8,899 bases of DNA, taken from NCBI GenBank assembly GCA_004556655.1, contig SFGF01000106.1, positions 1-8,899 on the forward strand, read 5' to 3'. The DNA is from Lachnospiraceae bacterium (lineage in GTDB: Bacteria > Bacillota > Clostridia > Lachnospirales > Lachnospiraceae). This document shows, one piece after another, positions 1 through 7,297 of the stretch. A program made the position numbers and the translations under genes. How positions within the stretch are numbered: position 1 is the first letter of the stretch; each line of letters opens with the position of its first letter. The notes under the pieces were generated by a model. It did no database searches. It was not told the origin of the DNA and saw nothing but the letters and a program-made list of their open reading frames with translations.

Positions 1-248
1 ATGATAGCGTGTGTTGATTCCGCAAGAACACCTGCATAATCTCCGGTGTGCTCGTATTCAGCAAAGGCATTCTCAATATTGAAGTTGACTCCAACATTGT
101 TTCCTTCCTGACGCACGGTCAAAGCCTCATAGTTCTGATTTGTCTTTTCGACATTGTGGAAGCTCATTTCGACATCTTCAATGCCTCTCTCATACAGCTT
201 CTGTTTCAGATCCTCTGTAAACTCCTGTTTGAATGTTTCGTAATCCAT
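1..248 (-). CDS. DUF5688 family protein, N-terminal part (runs off the window)
   Basis: The first 82 codons of a minus-strand gene are visible; the rest lies beyond base 1. The protein begins MDYETFKQEFTEDLKQKLYE and continues with segments such as VEKTNQNYEALTVR and NNVGVNFNIENAF. This N-terminus resembles DUF5688 proteins, which are common in Lachnospiraceae and often carried on their mobile elements; their function is unknown. The start is the ATG at 246-248, preceded by a purine-rich GAGAGG Shine-Dalgarno sequence with an A-rich spacer. The gene follows a structured leader with a terminator-like hairpin ending about 60 nt upstream of the start, so attenuation is possible. The family call rests on recalled resemblance of a partial sequence and is moderately sure; that the frame is coding is more certain. 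Confidence 0.75.
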   Translation of the reverse strand, partial: MDYETFKQEFTEDLKQKLYERGIEDVEMSFHNVEKTNQNYEALTVRQEGNNVGVNFNIENAFAEYEHTGDYAGVLAESTHAI

Positions 249-308
249 TTTTTCCTCTCTTCCTTTTTCCTGTTTTATCTTTCAGATCGTCATCTGATTT
301 TCGGACAT

Positions 309-353
309 GAAAAAAGCGCCATACCCACCACCTTTCGATGATGAGCTGACGCT
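309..353 (-). terminator. Strong terminator- or attenuator-like stem-loop
   Basis: On the minus strand, AGCGTCA (353-347) pairs with TGGCGCT (321-315). After a small internal loop, CTCATCATC (345-337) pairs with GGTGGTGGG (332-324) around a GAAA tetraloop (336-333). Six T residues follow (315-310). Many inner pairs are G-U wobbles, which form only in minus-strand RNA; the plus-strand copy would have A-C mismatches, so direction is clear. It could end the transcript of the upstream four-gene operon, whose last stop codon is about 320 nt away, or act as an attenuator in the leader of the DUF5688 gene. Confidence 0.75.
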
Positions 354-370
354 TCATTTTTAGTCCGTAT

Positions 371-384
371 TCTTTTGCAAAAGA
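371..384. repeat. Perfect 14-bp palindrome
   Basis: TCTTTTGCAAAAGA is its own reverse complement. It lies between the two stem-loops of the leader. It could be a protein-binding site or a small weak hairpin; nothing else supports either role. Confidence 0.4.
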
Positions 385-387
385 GAA

Positions 388-427
388 ACAAATGAGCTGC
401 CGCATCTGCGTTTCATGTCTCATTTGT
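388..427 (-). promoter_or_regulatory. Leader stem-loop upstream of the terminator-like hairpin
   Basis: Nine-base arms ACAAATGAG (427-419 on the minus strand) and CTCATTTGT (396-388) form a perfect inverted repeat around a 22-nt loop. The loop contains a smaller CGC/GCG helix. The minus strand downstream is T-rich, so this may itself be a weak terminator. The 3' arm shares the octamer CAGCTCAT with the 5' side of the following hairpin (348-341), so the two structures could compete for the same partner. Confidence 0.5.
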
Positions 428-430
428 CTA

Positions 431-444
431 TGATAATATTATCA
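431..444 (-). promoter_or_regulatory. Perfect palindrome overlapping a possible -10 element
   Basis: TGATAATATTATCA is a perfect 14-bp palindrome. On the minus strand it supplies TGATAATAT, an extended -10-like sequence that would drive the leader of the DUF5688 gene. No good -35 hexamer lies at the expected distance; the region instead holds the phased repeats at 457-486, which fits an activator-dependent promoter. A promoter on the plus strand is equally possible by symmetry, but no gene follows there. Confidence 0.4.
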
Positions 445-456
445 CAGGCAATGATA

Positions 457-486
457 CTACAGATTCCCTACAAAATCCCTACAAAA
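457..486. repeat. Three helically phased CTACA repeats (operator-like)
   Basis: TCCCTACAAAA occurs twice back to back (465-475 and 476-486). A third CTACA lies at 457-461, so the motif recurs at 457, 468 and 479 with exact 11-bp spacing. That is one motif per helical turn on the same DNA face, as expected for direct-repeat sites of OmpR/PhoB-type response regulators. The array lies immediately upstream of the possible -10 at 431-444. No regulator gene is visible in the window. Confidence 0.5.
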
Positions 487-673
487 GCAAGATTCCCCTT
501 CCGAAAAAGTGTTTTCAAACCTAATTACAGAGTCTTTATGGCACGAATTTGAAGAAAAGCTCCAACTAAGAAGATTCTTTTTCTAATGGATAACATCAAA
601 TTATAACGACAAGCTGAAATCTGTCATTCTATGAGTAATCATCCGTTGTCGATATCAATCTTAACGTTATTCT
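487..673. other. Intergenic stretch after the helicase gene
   Basis: This region follows the stop codon of the four-gene operon. I find no open frame of useful length with a ribosome binding site on either strand and no T-run terminator. A 6-bp CGACAA/TTGTCG inverted repeat near 605-655 is too weak to call. The cassette boundary may lie here, but I see no duplicated target site shared with the right flank. Confidence 0.5.
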
Positions 674-2590
674 TTACTCCCTCAGATCAATGATTTCCCA
701 ATCATCATTGAATGTGCCTTTGCTTTTTTCATAAGTTTTAGCTTGCATCGCCACACATAACAGTTTCTTAGGTCTGCTCATGCCAACATAGGCAAGCTTG
801 CGACTATAATCAAACAAATTCGAACTTCCAAGTTTGCCTACGCCATAATATGGAAGAATTCTATTTAGGTCTGATGCTCCTTGCCTATCAGTTTCAAGGT
901 AAAGGGTCGCATCATGCGTTTCACCCTTGACTCCGTGAATTGTATCAAATTCTATCCTACGTCCTCTGATTGGATCGATGAATATATTTTTCTCGGATTT
1001 TTCCGTCTGACTTACATCAGCAACTTTATCAAGAAAATACTCTGGCAAGCAGTTAAAAATATCGTCTGCTTGGGAATTCATAGTTTTCAAAAGTTCATTT
1101 ATCTTTTGCCTCATTAGACAGTCAATAGTTTCTCTCTCCATATTCTGCAATCTTGACATTTCATAAATCCACTGGCGATATATTTCCCGATATTCATCGT
1201 CAAGCGACCTTTTTATTGTAGCTACAGAATACTCCTTGCCTGATACTGGATGTCTAACTTTAGCATAATGGAATATACGGCATAAAAGTTTGCGAACAAT
1301 GCGTTCTGCTTTGTACAAATTACCGTCCAATAAACTTGCGGTGATATCGTCTAATAATACCCAGTAATTATACTCACTCTGTTTTTTCGCAGAGCCGTCA
1401 AACTCTGACCAATAGCTTCCTATACTAAGTCCGGACGAGTCCTTTTTTCTGATGGCACCAATAGCTTTATATACGCCTTTATTATCATAGAGGCCGTGAG
1501 TCTCCAATGCATTGATAAATCCACTGATCACTCTATCAATTTTCTCAGGGGCAAAAATAAGTAATACCGGCTTTACACCAGTCTTGCCCGCAAATGTAAC
1601 GATGTTTTTGTTGTCTTTCTTTAGTTTGCAAATCACATCAGCAATTTCCTGGCTGTATCTACAAGAGGTCATGATAGGCAAGAAGCCGTCCTGAGGCACC
1701 CAATCTGGGGTTTTGTCTTCTGAAGAGTTATAAATAGCCTGGTCTGAATCCCCAATTTTGATTACTGTACACTTTGTTGAGTTAAATATTGCAGCAATTG
1801 CTTGCCGCTGAATACTATCACAGTCCTGATATTCATCAATAAACACATACTGGAATCGTGCTGAAAAGAGATCCGTATATGTTTCGGGCAAAGCATCTAC
1901 AGCAGTTTTAGCATATGAATAGGCATCTTGATACCGCATTATGCCTTCATATTTTAAGAGATCTGCAATCAATGCATTAAACTGTTTGACAGAAGGTTTG
2001 TCCGCACCAGCCAACGCCCTTTTCTGTCTTCCTACACAAAGGGCGCCATCATCCCGTATATACAGTGCCTGTATATGTTCAAGCCGCTCAGTAAATTGAC
2101 CACCAGTTTCAAAATTATTCTTTGTCACAATATCAAGAGCCCTGTACTTTGCGCTATTCTGCATTCTGTTTAACATATGCTGTGCATAAGTAAGATTGTC
2201 AACCGCTTGTACATTCCGGCCGGCAATATTTCGCAGATATGGCATCGTCACAAACTTATCAACAAATGATTGGATTGTTCCGATGTAATTTGGATAGCGA
2301 AGAAGTTTATCAGAATAGTTTGAAAGCCGATTTCTAATTTCATCCACAGCAACATTTGTGTGAGAAAGGACGCAAATTCCTGCACCATTTTCAAGCGGCA
2401 TCCTATCAACCAGCAGTTTCAACTTTGCGAGAAGAACAGTTGTTTTTCCACTACCCGGACAAGCCGTCACGTCAGCTGAATGCCAACATCGTATAACATT
2501 TCTTGCGTCCTCTGGAAAATGTGCTCCTTCTGGTAAAAGAAGCTTCTCAGTTGATTCAATATCCTGATCGGAAATTTCCCATTCCACCAT
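674..2590 (-). CDS. gajB: UvrD/Rep-like SF1 helicase, GajB-like (Gabija)
   Basis: A 638-aa superfamily 1A DNA helicase. Motifs in order: Walker A ACPGSGKTT (43-51), motif Ia VLSHTNVAVDEI (74-85), IGTIQSFVDKF (103-113), Walker B FIDEYQD (250-256), motif III GDSDQAIY (280-287), motif IV-like SCRYSQEIAD (309-318), motif V TIHGVKGETHDATL (550-563) and motif VI YVGMSRPKKLL (601-611) with the arginine finger. All core ATPase motifs are intact. The ATG follows a very strong AAGGGGGG ribosome binding site and lies 13 nt after the OLD nuclease gene. A UvrD-like helicase in tandem with a class 2 OLD nuclease is the signature of Gabija, where GajB unwinds DNA in complex with GajA. The protein is longer than the GajB I know (about 500 aa); the extra length lies mainly between motifs IV and V (about 320-545). 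The family is sure; the Gabija role is inferred from the pair. Confidence 0.85.
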   Translation of the reverse strand: MVEWEISDQDIESTEKLLLPEGAHFPEDARNVIRCWHSADVTACPGSGKTTVLLAKLKLLVDRMPLENGAGICVLSHTNVAVDEIRNRLSNYSDKLLRYPNYIGTIQSFVDKFVTMPYLRNIAGRNVQAVDNLTYAQHMLNRMQNSAKYRALDIVTKNNFETGGQFTERLEHIQALYIRDDGALCVGRQKRALAGADKPSVKQFNALIADLLKYEGIMRYQDAYSYAKTAVDALPETYTDLFSARFQYVFIDEYQDCDSIQRQAIAAIFNSTKCTVIKIGDSDQAIYNSSEDKTPDWVPQDGFLPIMTSCRYSQEIADVICKLKKDNKNIVTFAGKTGVKPVLLIFAPEKIDRVISGFINALETHGLYDNKGVYKAIGAIRKKDSSGLSIGSYWSEFDGSAKKQSEYNYWVLLDDITASLLDGNLYKAERIVRKLLCRIFHYAKVRHPVSGKEYSVATIKRSLDDEYREIYRQWIYEMSRLQNMERETIDCLMRQKINELLKTMNSQADDIFNCLPEYFLDKVADVSQTEKSEKNIFIDPIRGRRIEFDTIHGVKGETHDATLYLETDRQGASDLNRILPYYGVGKLGSSNLFDYSRKLAYVGMSRPKKLLCVAMQAKTYEKSKGTFNDDWEIIDLRE

Positions 2591-2603
2591 GGTCCCCCCT
2601 TAT

Positions 2604-4526
2604 CTACACAGCTTCTCCTGCTGCATACTTGATAGCGTTCACTATGTAGCTTAGAAATTGATCTCTCTCAATCTCGGATTTCAGCTCTGATTTCTTTTGC
2701 TCATCCGTTTTCAGACCATACAAATCAAGATCAAACATTTTCTCTTGTGTGAGTTCGCTCGGTATTTCCGATATTTTCCAGCGCAAGATTGACGCTAAGC
2801 ATTGAGCGACGATTGCTTTTAAGCTGCTCTTTCCGTCCTCATTGAGCATTAAGTCGTAAATCTTGTATGCAGTTTCTGCCTGAGATAAATTATGCCACTG
2901 CCTTGCTTCTTCTTCAGCAATTTGATTTGCTTCGGTGATTTTTTCATCAGTTAGTGAGATATATTCTCTTGCATTCAAAATTTTCATTCCGTAATGAACT
3001 GCTTTATGGAAATCTTCTGAAAGAGTGCACATGGCAATGCAATACTCCAACGTCCACCTCGGTGAAGTGAATCCGTGAACTGAACCATTGGTGTATTTCT
3101 CATTTTTTTCTTTTTCGGCCTGCGCAGATTCGGCTCTCTTCTCGTTGAACTTCCTTTCCTTCGTCACTGGGTCAACATCATATGGTTTCACATCACAATC
3201 TGTAATCACAGAAACCGGAATTCCAATAGTATGTCCATCTTTCCTTACCATAATCCTACTATATCGAAGAAAAGCTGTACTACCTACGTTTACAATGGAT
3301 ACTCCATATTTCTCCAACGGATAACCAAGAATATCGGCAATTACTGGAATCAGGATGTTCTCTGCATCACCTTCCACCATTATAATGCCCTTAGCGAAAA
3401 ATAAATTGGCTTTTGTTGAATCAAGAAAGCGCTGAAGAAACAGATAATCTCCTTTTTGAAGGCCAGTCATCCCCTCAGCCAAATCATATCCGACACCATC
3501 TTTCATTAGGATCAAATTCTTAAGGTTAATTTTTGAGGCAAGGATTGGACTATGCGTGGAAATGATAATCTGAACATCATTCTCGTTATATTCATTTTGA
3601 AGATAGCTAATCAATCGAAGCTGAGCCTGAGGATGCAGATGAGCTTCCAATTCCTCAATCAGAGCCAGTTTCATGCCTCCATCAGTATCATCCTTAAGGA
3701 GTAATAATTCTGCCGCAATGAATAGCAGATTCAATTCTCCCAACCCTGGGTTAATCTCGGGAGCATTCAACGATAAGGATTCAAGTATAGCCATGAGTTG
3801 AATATCCGATGTCTTCAACTCTGCGTTGCTGGCTTGCCCTTTGTCATTGAACGATTCCAAATTATCACGGATTGTTTGAAGAATGTGCTTTCCCTCTGCA
3901 TCATCCGTGAAGTAATCCTCTATCCTCTTGTTTGCGTCTTGAAAAATATCCAGAACGATGTGTTCCTTCTTATCTTTGAAAACAGGATGATTGAGAAGTA
4001 TTTGTGAAATTCTAGAACCGCGTCCGGAACTCATCTCACGTTCAGCGTCCCGGAGTGGTTTCAAATAGACAGCTTTCAGCAAATCTCTTGCCTTTCCGTC
4101 AATCGAAATGCCGTCGTCTACATCGCCTACATGCAGTTCCTGAAAGATTTTGTGCCCCTCTTTCCAAGCACGATAATGAAGTTCGAGCGAGTATTCAACT
4201 TTTTCACCGTTCCTTTCGAACCTCAGATATTCGATAAAGTTCTTCGCTTCATTCTGAGTAAACTCTGTAATCGTGCAATCGATCTTAAACTCAGAGCAAG
4301 TATCACCATTGGTAGGCTTATAGAAATCCTCATCTGTCGGTCTGATGTACTCATTGCTCTGCGTTAGTAAAACCAACTTAAGCGCATCAATTACTGCAGT
4401 TTTTCCAGAATCATTCTCTCCAATCAGGGCATTTAACCCTTTATGAAAAGTAATTTGCAAGCCAGGTGTGCCATCCTCAGATTTAAATCGACGGAAGTTA
4501 TAAATTTTCAATTCAGATATCATCAT
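2604..4526 (-). CDS. gajA: OLD-family ATPase-TOPRIM nuclease, GajA-like (Gabija)
   Basis: A 640-aa ATP-dependent endonuclease of the OLD family. The N-terminal ABC-type ATPase shows Walker A GENDSGKTA (36-44), a signature-like GLGELNLLF (261-269), Walker B LALIEELEAHLHPQ (287-300) and the switch histidine in STHSP (323-327). The C-terminal TOPRIM nuclease shows IIMVEGDAENILIP (381-394) with E385, the conserved-glycine loop NVGSTAF (413-419), VSVITDCD (438-445) with metal ligands D443 and D445, and a WTLEY motif (491-495). All expected catalytic residues are present. In Gabija, GajA nicks phage DNA and is held back by cellular nucleotides. The gene starts 26 nt after the 378-aa gene and ends 13 nt before the helicase. 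The start is one of two adjacent ATGs; the only purine-rich sequence (GGAAGTGAGAG) lies rather far upstream, so translation may depend on coupling. The family is very sure; the Gabija name depends on the helicase partner. Confidence 0.87.
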   Translation of the reverse strand: MMISELKIYNFRRFKSEDGTPGLQITFHKGLNALIGENDSGKTAVIDALKLVLLTQSNEYIRPTDEDFYKPTNGDTCSEFKIDCTITEFTQNEAKNFIEYLRFERNGEKVEYSLELHYRAWKEGHKIFQELHVGDVDDGISIDGKARDLLKAVYLKPLRDAEREMSSGRGSRISQILLNHPVFKDKKEHIVLDIFQDANKRIEDYFTDDAEGKHILQTIRDNLESFNDKGQASNAELKTSDIQLMAILESLSLNAPEINPGLGELNLLFIAAELLLLKDDTDGGMKLALIEELEAHLHPQAQLRLISYLQNEYNENDVQIIISTHSPILASKINLKNLILMKDGVGYDLAEGMTGLQKGDYLFLQRFLDSTKANLFFAKGIIMVEGDAENILIPVIADILGYPLEKYGVSIVNVGSTAFLRYSRIMVRKDGHTIGIPVSVITDCDVKPYDVDPVTKERKFNEKRAESAQAEKEKNEKYTNGSVHGFTSPRWTLEYCIAMCTLSEDFHKAVHYGMKILNAREYISLTDEKITEANQIAEEEARQWHNLSQAETAYKIYDLMLNEDGKSSLKAIVAQCLASILRWKISEIPSELTQEKMFDLDLYGLKTDEQKKSELKSEIERDQFLSYIVNAIKYAAGEAV

Positions 4527-4552
4527 AGTTTTGTTTTCACTCTCACTTCCAA

Positions 4553-5689
4553 CTATAAATTAGTGATGGGGCCAAGGTTCAATCTTAAATCCTTATCCTC
4601 TGCCCCAGACAGTATACTATAGAATGCTTCTAATTCATCAATAACAAACTTTGTGATTGTATTACCTAAAAAACTCTTTTCATTAACACCGTGTTCGGCC
4701 AAAACGCGGAACAACTTTGCATTAAAATCATACTCTTGTTTTTTCTTCAAAAACTCTTCAAAGCAAACTGTCGCAAGCCTGTTCTTATCGCAAAGCTGGT
4801 AAACAACAAATGCTACACTCATCTTGAATCGAAGCGTAATGACGTGTTCAATGTCCAGCATGCTTTCCGACAGTAAGGAGATATAATGAAGCGAAACTGG
4901 GTATCTAATATATGGAATGCAACCGTATTCCACGCATGAGACGATAACATCTATAGCTTGTTGAATGCATCCAAATACAAGCATAAAGAAATTATCCGAA
5001 TCCGGTTTATTTACATCTACCATATATTGCGTTTCTACCAATGCTGCCTTAAACCTTTCCTTAAAAGGCAGAGAAGCATCGTCATCTTCTGAAAACATTA
5101 CCAGTCTCCCGATATCTCCACGAGCATATTGTATAATATCGTCGATACTGTCGCACTTAGAAAAATAATCACTCAAGCTATTTATTCCATTAAATAGGCT
5201 GACAAATGCCTGCTCTCCCACTTTATAAAGAGAATTATGGGCATTTGATTGGTTGAGAAGCCTCAATGGTAATATGAGAATTTCTTCATGAACATTTTCT
5301 AATAGCTTTAGGTTATCTTCCGCCGTTACACCTATTTGCTTATACAGGAATTCAGCATCTTTGCCTTCTGACATCTTGCTTCGCATCTCCGCATACTTGC
5401 TCAGCGGATCATCAAGAACATGTTTATCTCCCATTAGTAAAAATGGCAGATGTTCTTTATCATCATAATCCATGTATGTAGCAGCTGTGAAGACATAACT
5501 GTTTTCTCCTGGAAACCAAGCCCTTAGGTACAATTGAATTTCTTCAATATGACGTAGCCAAAACAAATTGATTTCATCCAACGCCTCTGGCGCGTGAGAA
5601 CTTTTGAGTTTCGGCACCAACGCTGCAAGTAATTCTTTATATTCGATTTGAATTAAATGAATTTTATTCAACAATAGGTTCGATTTCAA
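4553..5689 (-). CDS. Uncharacterised helical protein, second gene of the defence-like operon
   Basis: A 378-aa protein I do not recognise. It is soluble-looking and predominantly helical by composition, with no signal peptide, no clear membrane segment and no nucleotide-binding or nuclease motif I can identify. Notable stretches are LPLRLLNQSNAHNSLYK (about 140-156) and YPVSLHYISLLSESMLDIEHV (about 263-283); the latter faintly recalls the S..R.L.E helix of the preceding protein, but too weakly to claim homology. The start is a TTG (5689-5687), supported by GAGGT at 5702-5698 with an 8-nt spacer; the next in-frame Met is residue 73. The start lies inside the 3' end of the upstream gene (26-nt overlap), so translation is probably coupled. 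Its place directly before the OLD nuclease suggests a partner role, perhaps sensing or regulation, which is inference only. Confidence 0.75.
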   Translation of the reverse strand: MKSNLLLNKIHLIQIEYKELLAALVPKLKSSHAPEALDEINLFWLRHIEEIQLYLRAWFPGENSYVFTAATYMDYDDKEHLPFLLMGDKHVLDDPLSKYAEMRSKMSEGKDAEFLYKQIGVTAEDNLKLLENVHEEILILPLRLLNQSNAHNSLYKVGEQAFVSLFNGINSLSDYFSKCDSIDDIIQYARGDIGRLVMFSEDDDASLPFKERFKAALVETQYMVDVNKPDSDNFFMLVFGCIQQAIDVIVSCVEYGCIPYIRYPVSLHYISLLSESMLDIEHVITLRFKMSVAFVVYQLCDKNRLATVCFEEFLKKKQEYDFNAKLFRVLAEHGVNEKSFLGNTITKFVIDELEAFYSILSGAEDKDLRLNLGPITNL

Positions 5690-7139
5690 AGTTTATTACC
5701 TCGCCTAATAGTTGCTCCGGGATACCGTAGAGTTCGTTCAAGAAAGATAATGTTTTGTTCATTACCATAATACAATCCGGTAGAACCGTCTTCATTCTTG
5801 TCTCGTCCTCAATATCCGGAACACAATGATACTTGTGAGCAGGATTGTTACATTTTAACAAGGAAGATTCACGAATTGCTCCCCACAAACCATGTTCAAA
5901 AGAAGAATCATAATCATAGTATAATCCAAAAAGATTCTTCTCTCCAACACTTTCGGCCTTAAGCCTTATGTTTTGCTTGTCAAAGTATTTGGTATCCATG
6001 TCAATGAATTCTTCTCCCTTAAATTCATTAACCAGTGCTTCGATATATTTTTCATCAAAGTGAGATTCCTCTGAAACGCCACTTTCTCTGTGTCTGGCTA
6101 AAACCAACTTGTATAGTCCCATTCCGTACAACTGGTAATCACGCCAGATGTTGTCATGAGATGCTTCGTTTTTTACCAGATATTTCATCATAATAAAGTC
6201 TTCTATCAAAACACGCACACAACTTCTGCCAGATATGGAATTAAACAAATGATGTTCATATATTTCTTTCAAACGCTTATAGGAATATGTTGCTATTCCA
6301 ATTAAAACATTCATTTTTTCATCAAGTGGATCGGCTGCAGCAAATAATTCTGAAAGATAAACAAACACCTCATGCAGCTTTTCCATGTATGCTGAGATGT
6401 TTCGTTTTTCCTCTGGAAACTCAACAGTGAATATGTTACATTCTGTCATTTCACTTACACACCTCCAAAATCCTTTCAAGTATTCAGAGTCAGTATTCGC
6501 AAAAGTTAAAATCATCATTTCTAAAGAACGCACTGTTGGACGAGCCATCCGCATTATCTCATCAGAGTGCTTTGATGCCGGATAGGCTACCAGCAGATCC
6601 ACTTGTTCTTTCAAAAGATGAACTTTTCCCGAAAGCTGATTGAAATAGAGCGCCACAAATCTAATATCAGTTGCTTCATTAGACTGGTGATCCATTATAT
6701 CACGCATAGTCTGAACTATTGCTTCGCATCTATCATCAATGCTCTGTTCAGGACAGTAAAAGCACTCGGCAAAAACCGGAGCTCGGCTTGCTGTAAGATA
6801 AATAGTTAACGGTGCAAGTGCTTCCTTAGCCCCCATGCAAACAATATAGTCATAAAAACTCTTTTGAATATCTGTGTCCAGCTTTATTATCTGTGACAAT
6901 CTTGCGGTATAGAGATCAGGAGCTAATTTATGCAGCGCAGAAATAATGCCGTAGGACTTTCTCAACCCTTCTTCTCGCCCGTAGTATTTCAAAAGCAACC
7001 CAATCCAAAGATACTCGGGCATACGACCATACGTCCATGATTTTTCATCTTCAAATTCTTGCATCATCGGTAAAGAATTTATTGGAGTTATAAACTTGCC
7101 CTTTTTGAAGGTGTGATCGGATAATTTACTATGCCTCAT
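5664..7139 (-). CDS. DUF5677-like protein, first gene of the defence-like operon
   Basis: A 491-aa protein if read from the ATG at 7139-7137. A longer 502-aa version from a TTG at 7172 is possible but has no ribosome binding site, whereas AAAGGTGGG lies about 13 nt upstream of the ATG. The N-terminal region contains SWTYGRMPEYLWIGLLLKYY and YGREEGL, a W/P/YGR-rich segment I cannot assign. The C-terminal half has RSCVRVLIEDFIMMKYL (about residues 306-322) and YYDYDSSFEHGLWGAI (about 407-422), ending in LSFLNELYGIP. This pattern of an R..(L/I)E helix, a later S..H motif and a terminal helix resembles DUF5677, a helical family of unknown function. No membrane segment is visible. It is the first gene after the operon promoter and overlaps the next gene by 26 nt. 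The family call is moderate; a regulatory or phage-sensing role for the nuclease-helicase pair would be a guess. Confidence 0.75.
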   Translation of the reverse strand: MRHSKLSDHTFKKGKFITPINSLPMMQEFEDEKSWTYGRMPEYLWIGLLLKYYGREEGLRKSYGIISALHKLAPDLYTARLSQIIKLDTDIQKSFYDYIVCMGAKEALAPLTIYLTASRAPVFAECFYCPEQSIDDRCEAIVQTMRDIMDHQSNEATDIRFVALYFNQLSGKVHLLKEQVDLLVAYPASKHSDEIMRMARPTVRSLEMMILTFANTDSEYLKGFWRCVSEMTECNIFTVEFPEEKRNISAYMEKLHEVFVYLSELFAAADPLDEKMNVLIGIATYSYKRLKEIYEHHLFNSISGRSCVRVLIEDFIMMKYLVKNEASHDNIWRDYQLYGMGLYKLVLARHRESGVSEESHFDEKYIEALVNEFKGEEFIDMDTKYFDKQNIRLKAESVGEKNLFGLYYDYDSSFEHGLWGAIRESSLLKCNNPAHKYHCVPDIEDETRMKTVLPDCIMVMNKTLSFLNELYGIPEQLLGEVINFEIEPIVE

Positions 7140-7188
7140 CAGTTTTCTCTTTCCCACCTTTCTGATTTCCAAATGCTTTTATACAGCT

Positions 7189-7276
7189 ATCGGAAAAACC
7201 ATCATTAATCCATCAATAAATCTTTATACACATTTGCAATTCATCTATCATAAGTTTTTCACTAAAATTTTCCGAT
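7189..7276 (-). repeat. 9-bp inverted repeat framing the operon leader
   Basis: ATCGGAAAA (7189-7197) and TTTTCCGAT (7268-7276) are perfect inverted copies 70 bp apart. Both lie in the predicted untranslated leader between the promoter and the ATG at 7139, so the RNA could close into a long-range stem. Inside is an imperfect 11-bp tandem repeat, CCATCATTAAT/CCATCAATAAA (7199-7220). Confidence 0.4.
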
Positions 7277-7288
7277 TTGAATAAATAA

Positions 7289-7297
7289 ATTATATCA
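7289..7297 (-). promoter_or_regulatory. Extended -10 promoter of the four-gene operon
   Basis: The minus strand reads TGATATAAT, a perfect extended -10 (TGnTATAAT). The -35 region at 17-18 bp spacing (TTTTAA/CTTTTA) is poor, which an extended -10 tolerates. Transcription would start near 7282 and give a leader of about 140 nt. This is the best promoter-like sequence between the 57-aa gene and the operon. Confidence 0.5.

Noticed and set aside
48..341. Plus-strand open frame of 97 codons at the left edge
   Set aside because: It is antisense to the DUF5688 gene, with low-complexity hydrophobic content and no ribosome binding site.
190..423. Minus-strand open frame of 77 codons upstream of and overlapping the DUF5688 start
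   Set aside because: It has no ribosome binding site, runs through both leader hairpins and overlaps the better-supported gene in another frame.
605..655. 6-bp inverted repeat after the helicase gene as a terminator
   Set aside because: The stem is short, the loop is about 36 nt and no T-run follows on the minus strand.
881..5168. Several plus-strand frames of 60-78 codons across the operon
   Set aside because: All are antisense to long genes with intact motifs; none has a convincing ribosome binding site or recognisable protein.
7139..7172. TTG start giving a 502-aa first protein
   Set aside because: No ribosome binding site precedes the TTG, while AAAGGTGGG serves the ATG 33 nt downstream.
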